A stretch of DNA of 64,000 nucleotides from Sphingomonas sp. PL-96 (GTDB taxonomy: Bacteria; Pseudomonadota; Alphaproteobacteria; Sphingomonadales; Sphingomonadaceae), in contig NZ_JAJFET010000006.1 in NCBI RefSeq assembly GCF_020707215.1, positions 1-64,000 on the forward strand, read 5' to 3'. The position numbers and the translations under genes are program-made. Positions within the stretch are counted from its first letter, which is position 1; each line of letters opens with the position of its first letter. Below the pieces are notes generated by a model that made no database searches, was not told the origin of the DNA, and saw nothing but the letters and a program-made list of their open reading frames with translations. Below are positions 61,035 through 64,000 of the stretch, piece by piece.

Positions 61035-62360
61035 GTGGCAAGCTTTGACCTGAAACTGGCGGGCGGCACCGTCCATCTGCCCGGCGGCCCGGCCGCAGCC
61101 GACCTGTGGGTGCATGACGGCCGGGTGGCGCAGATCGGCGGCACGGGCGATGCGGGCGAGGTCGTGGACTGCACCGGGCTGGACGTGCTGCCGGGCGTCA
61201 TCGACACCCAGGTGCACTTTCGCGAGCCGGGTCTGGTCCACAAGGAGGACCTGGAAAGCGGCAGCCGCGCAGCGGTGCTGGGCGGCGTCACCGCGGTGTT
61301 CGAGATGCCGAACACCAATCCCAACACCGACAGCGCCGAGGCGATCGCCGACAAGCTTGCGCGCGCGCGCAACCGCATGTGGTGCGACCACGCCTTCTAC
61401 GTGGGGGCGACGGCCGGCAATGCCGAGCAGCTGGGCGAGCTGGAGCGGCTTCCCGGCACCGCGGGCGTCAAGATCTTCATGGGGTCGTCGACGGGCAACC
61501 TGCTGGTCGACGATGACGCCAACCTGCTGCGCGTGCTGCGCTCCGGCCATCGCCGGGTGGCTATTCATGCCGAGGATGAGGATCGCATGAACGCGCGCGC
61601 CGGCGAGCGCATCGCCGGCGATCCGCGCTCGCACCCGGTATGGCGCGACGACGAGAGCGCGCTGATTGCGACGCGGCGCATCCTGCGTCTTGCGCGCGAG
61701 GCGGGACGGCGCATCCATGTGCTGCACGTCACCACGCCCGCGGAGCTGGAACTGCTTGGCCAGAACAAGGACGTGGCGTCGTGCGAGGTGACGCCGCAGC
61801 ATCTGACCCTGGCGGGCGAGGAGGCGTATCCGCGACTGGGCACCCATGCCCAGATGAACCCCCCGATCCGGTCGGGCGCGCATCGCGACGGGCTGTGGCA
61901 CTGGCTTGGCCAGGGCGTGCCGGACGTGATCGGATCCGATCACGCGCCGCACACGCTGGAGGAAAAGGCCAAGCCCTATCCCGCGAGCCCCAGCGGCATG
62001 CCCGGCGTGCAGACGCTGTTGCCCCTGATGCTGGACCATGTCGCTGCCGGCCGCCTTACCCTGCAGCGGCTGATCGACATGACGAGCGCGGGGCCGCAGC
62101 GGCTGTTCGGGCTGGTGGGCAAGGGGCGGATTGCGGTCGGCTATGATGCCGACTTCACGGTCGTCGACCTGAAGAAGCGCTGGACGATCGAGGAGCCGTG
62201 GTTGGCCTCGCGTGCCGGCTGGTCCCCGTTCACGGGCATGGAGCTGACCGGCAAGCCGATCGGCACGATCGTGCGCGGGCAGCAAGTCATGTGGGAAGGG
62301 CAGCTCGCCTCCCAGGCCGGCGGTGCCCCGCTCCGCTTCGACGCGGTGGATTTCGGTTGA
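61035..62360 (+). CDS. pyrC: Dihydroorotase
   Basis: This 441-residue enzyme closes carbamoyl aspartate to dihydroorotate in pyrimidine synthesis. Metal ligands appear in VIDTQVHFREPG, AIHAEDED and RIHVLHVTTP, and the active-site aspartate in VIGSDHAPHT. Lys in GVKIFMGSST may be the carboxylated bridging residue or its equivalent. The sequence fits the class I / Rhodobacter-type dihydroorotases rather than short E. coli PyrC. The start is GTG 61035 after AAAGGGCG. Confidence 0.92.
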   Translation: MASFDLKLAGGTVHLPGGPAAADLWVHDGRVAQIGGTGDAGEVVDCTGLDVLPGVIDTQVHFREPGLVHKEDLESGSRAAVLGGVTAVFEMPNTNPNTDSAEAIADKLARARNRMWCDHAFYVGATAGNAEQLGELERLPGTAGVKIFMGSSTGNLLVDDDANLLRVLRSGHRRVAIHAEDEDRMNARAGERIAGDPRSHPVWRDDESALIATRRILRLAREAGRRIHVLHVTTPAELELLGQNKDVASCEVTPQHLTLAGEEAYPRLGTHAQMNPPIRSGAHRDGLWHWLGQGVPDVIGSDHAPHTLEEKAKPYPASPSGMPGVQTLLPLMLDHVAAGRLTLQRLIDMTSAGPQRLFGLVGKGRIAVGYDADFTVVDLKKRWTIEEPWLASRAGWSPFTGMELTGKPIGTIVRGQQVMWEGQLASQAGGAPLRFDAVDFG

Positions 62361-62366
62361 TCCTGT

Positions 62367-62402
62367 AGCAAGGGCCGCGGGATCGCTCCCGCGGCCCTTG
62401 CT
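62367..62402. terminator. Bidirectional terminator between pyrC and eipA
   Basis: A perfect stem of about 16 bp (62367-62382 with 62387-62402) is closed by a TCGC tetraloop. It lies just past the pyrC stop and just before the end of the convergent eipA gene, so it can serve both. There is no long T tract. Confidence 0.75.
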
Positions 62403-62421
62403 GATCAGGCGGGGCTGCCCG

Positions 62422-63162
62422 TCAGAAGGGCATCCACTTCGCCTTTTCGCTGAACTTCATATAGCCGATGTTGGCGCCGAGCCGCCAACCGACGCCCAGC
62501 CGCACCGGGATCAACACCACGTCCCCCCGCCGCAGGTAGCTCGCAGAGAAGCCGCCGACGAAATAGGCGCGTCCCTCTGCCTGCGGGAAGCGATGGTAGA
62601 GTTCCTGCGAGTCGTAGAGGTTGTAGACCAGCACGAATACCTTGGTCGCATCGCCGCCGACGTCGAAGCCGACCGAGGGGCCCGTCCAATACACCGGACG
62701 CTGTCCCTCAACCCGGTGGCTCATCACCCCCGAGCCATAGCGCAGGCCGACCACAAAGGCGCCCGCCGCCTCTCGGCCGGCAATATAGGCGTTGGGCTTT
62801 CCCTGATCCTTGAGGATGTTCTCGAGGATGCCGGCAAGGCCTTCCGCGCCCTTGCCGAACACCCCCTCTGCCGCGTTGATCAGATCCTCGCGTTCATAGG
62901 TGTTCGCCGATGCCATGGTTGCGCCCGGAGCCGCGGGCGCTGGAGCGGCCGGGGCAGGAGCCCGCTGCGCCGGATCGTCGGACTGGGGCGCAACGGACGT
63001 GTCCGGCTCGGGGGCAGGCGCCGCCTGCGGCTGCTGCGGCGCCGGAGCGGTATCCAGGTCACCGTCGATCGCCTCGTTCGGGTCAACGGTGCGCATCTGC
63101 GCGGCCGCGGGCGTCGCCATCGCGACGGCAACGCTCCCCAGCATCAGCCAAAACCTACGCAT
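62422..63162 (-). CDS. eipA: DUF1134 envelope protein (EipA family)
   Basis: This 246-residue protein has a signal peptide (MRRFWLMLGSVAVAMATPAAAQ), a Pro/Ala-rich linker, and the DUF1134 domain (EGVFGKGAEGLAGILENILKDQGKPNAYIAGREAAGAFVVGLRYGSG, then GPSVGFDVGGDATKVFVLVYNL and YMKFSEKAKWMPF). The family includes EipA of Brucella and Caulobacter, a periplasmic protein needed for envelope integrity. It converges on pyrC. Confidence 0.9.
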   Translation of the reverse strand: MRRFWLMLGSVAVAMATPAAAQMRTVDPNEAIDGDLDTAPAPQQPQAAPAPEPDTSVAPQSDDPAQRAPAPAAPAPAAPGATMASANTYEREDLINAAEGVFGKGAEGLAGILENILKDQGKPNAYIAGREAAGAFVVGLRYGSGVMSHRVEGQRPVYWTGPSVGFDVGGDATKVFVLVYNLYDSQELYHRFPQAEGRAYFVGGFSASYLRRGDVVLIPVRLGVGWRLGANIGYMKFSEKAKWMPF

Positions 63163-63325
63163 GTCACTTCCCCGCTTATCAACCCGGACCCTCTATCCGC
63201 GCCTGCCGCTTGCGCTGCAATGAATGGCGCGGTGAGCCGAGTCCTACACGCGCTCGAAAAGCGATGCGACCCCAGTTGATCCCGGCCCACATGCTGTCTA
63301 TAGCCCCGCCCTCAGAGCCGTTCCC

Positions 63326-63418
63326 GGAGACGTGGGTGAGTGGCTGAAACCAGCGGTTTGCTAAACCGCCGTACCGGGATTACTGGTACCGAGGGTTCGA
63401 ATCCCTCCGTCTCCGCCA
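63326..63418 (+). tRNA. tRNA-Ser (anticodon GCU)
   Basis: The acceptor arm pairs GGAGACG (63326-63332) with CGTCTCC (63408-63414). A D arm with GTGAGTGGCTGAAACC, an anticodon loop TTTGCTAAA giving anticodon GCU at 63360-63362, a long variable arm (GTACCGG...TACTGGTACC), and a T arm with GGTTCGAATCC follow. The 3' CCA is encoded (63416-63418). The long variable arm and anticodon identify it as serine-specific. Confidence 0.97.
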
Positions 63419-63683
63419 AAACTGCCTGAATCACTACATTTCACCGAGCCGCAGCCACCGGCCGCGCTGGTCGTGTGTCCTGCGCGGCTCTGCCCCTTTT
63501 TGTGCCGCCCCCACGCGCGCGGCGGCGCTTGGGCGGGCGTCCGATCAGTTGAGGCAGATACCCGGCACCTTATCCGTCATGTGAGAATCTTCCCGGATCC
63601 CGCGCCCTGACGAACCCACTGCAACAGTGATGTCACAAAAGGGACGCAGTGGCGCCACCGAACAAGGGGTTCGGGGAAGTATC

Positions 63684-64000
63684 ATGGCGAGAGTTTCGGC
63701 GCGGCTGCGCCTTCTGCTGGGTTCGGCACTGTTGGTCGCGCCTGTTGCCGCATTCGCAGGCCAGGTCGCGGGCACGGTTTCGGACGCGAGCGGAACCCGC
63801 ACGCTGGCCAGCGCAGAGGTGACGCTGGTCGAACTCGGCCGCAGCGTCGAGGCGGATCGGGAAGGCCGCTACCGCTTCAGCGACGTGCCGGCCGGCACCT
63901 ATACGCTGCGCGTCCGCTATGTCGGGGCCGAGCCGGTTGAAATGCCGATCACGGTCGATGCGAGCGGCGACCTGACCCAGGACGTTTCGGTTGGCGGCAA
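63684..64000 (+). CDS. TonB-dependent receptor with carboxypeptidase-regulatory-like N domain (partial)
   Basis: Only the first 105 codons are in the window; the frame is open to the end. A signal peptide (LLLGSALLVAPVAAFAGQ) is followed by a carboxypeptidase regulatory-like beta domain: GQVAGTVSDASGTRTLASAEVTLVELG, ADREGRYRFSDVPAGTYTLRVRYVGAEP. This start is typical of receptors that carry such a domain before the plug. ATG 63684 follows GGGGAAG. The 265 bases between it and the tRNA hold no gene that I can support and presumably its promoter. Confidence 0.8.
   Translation, partial: MARVSARLRLLLGSALLVAPVAAFAGQVAGTVSDASGTRTLASAEVTLVELGRSVEADREGRYRFSDVPAGTYTLRVRYVGAEPVEMPITVDASGDLTQDVSVGG

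Noticed and set aside
63326..63418. tRNA-Ser as an attachment site for the phage-like region
   Set aside because: It is about 4.5 kb away from the GTA cluster with host genes between, and no integrase or duplicated tRNA end was seen.
1..64000. CRISPR array or insertion sequence
   Set aside because: No regularly spaced direct repeats and no transposase-like frame were seen; repeats present are isolated inverted units.

Overview
The window is high-GC chromosomal DNA from an alphaproteobacterium, most likely a sphingomonad (Sphingomonas or a close relative). The evidence is the gene content: a C4-pathway 5-aminolevulinate synthase, a MipZ-type division-positioning ATPase, a DUF1134/EipA envelope protein, an RNase E with a long acidic insert in its S1 region, two large TonB-dependent receptors (one cut by the window end), and a gene-transfer-agent (GTA) head-tail cluster in the order known from Rhodobacter capsulatus. 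Coding is dense, many genes overlap in ATGA or TGATG style, and convergent pairs are separated by GC-rich hairpins.

From 1 to 8.7 kb: a dispersed palindromic repeat, a ClpP-fold protein whose catalytic Asp position is Asn, sdhCDA on the minus strand ending at a strong intrinsic terminator with no sdhB in view, an SDR dehydrogenase, prmA behind two large hairpins, a DUF2459 protein, a small lipoprotein, and a DsbA-like plus M48 protease pair. From 8.7 to 17.5 kb: rne with a long untranslated leader, then a cell-wall and translation block (N-acetylmuramoyl-L-alanine amidase, PBP1a, prfB) and a lipoprotein-type methyltransferase. From 17.5 to 25.7 kb: a DUF885 protein, three 2-oxoglutarate/Fe(II) oxygenase-type proteins (one fused to a TPR array) and a large TonB-dependent receptor.

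From 25.9 to 31 kb: a small exported protein, a Tat-signal SDR, a GH15 glycosidase and a Gfo/Idh/MocA oxidoreductase. From 31 to 44.5 kb is housekeeping: thyA-folA-ribF, hemA, murI, plsY-dprA, panC, mipZ with a coupled membrane J-domain protein, a phosphohexomutase, a DEDDh exonuclease, a DUF1440 protein, a TraB/GumN protein and an SBF-like transporter.

From 44.67 to 58.8 kb lies a GTA-type cluster: small and large terminase, portal, g3.5-like protein, prohead protease, capsid, connectors, tail terminator, tail tube, tail chaperones, tape measure, DUF2460 and DUF2163 baseplate proteins, NlpC/P60 peptidase, tail-tip protein and DUF2793 protein. No integrase, repressor, replication or lysis gene is present, which argues against an ordinary prophage. 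Three points stand out. The portal gene is broken by a one-base frameshift in a G run. The DUF2460 gene carries an extra roughly 560-residue, possibly TIM-barrel domain while the tail-tip protein is about half the usual length. Two small putative membrane genes sit on the opposite strand in the only two gaps of the cluster.

The window ends with an OmpA-family protein, ygfZ, dihydroorotase, EipA, tRNA-Ser(GCU) and the start of another TonB-dependent receptor.
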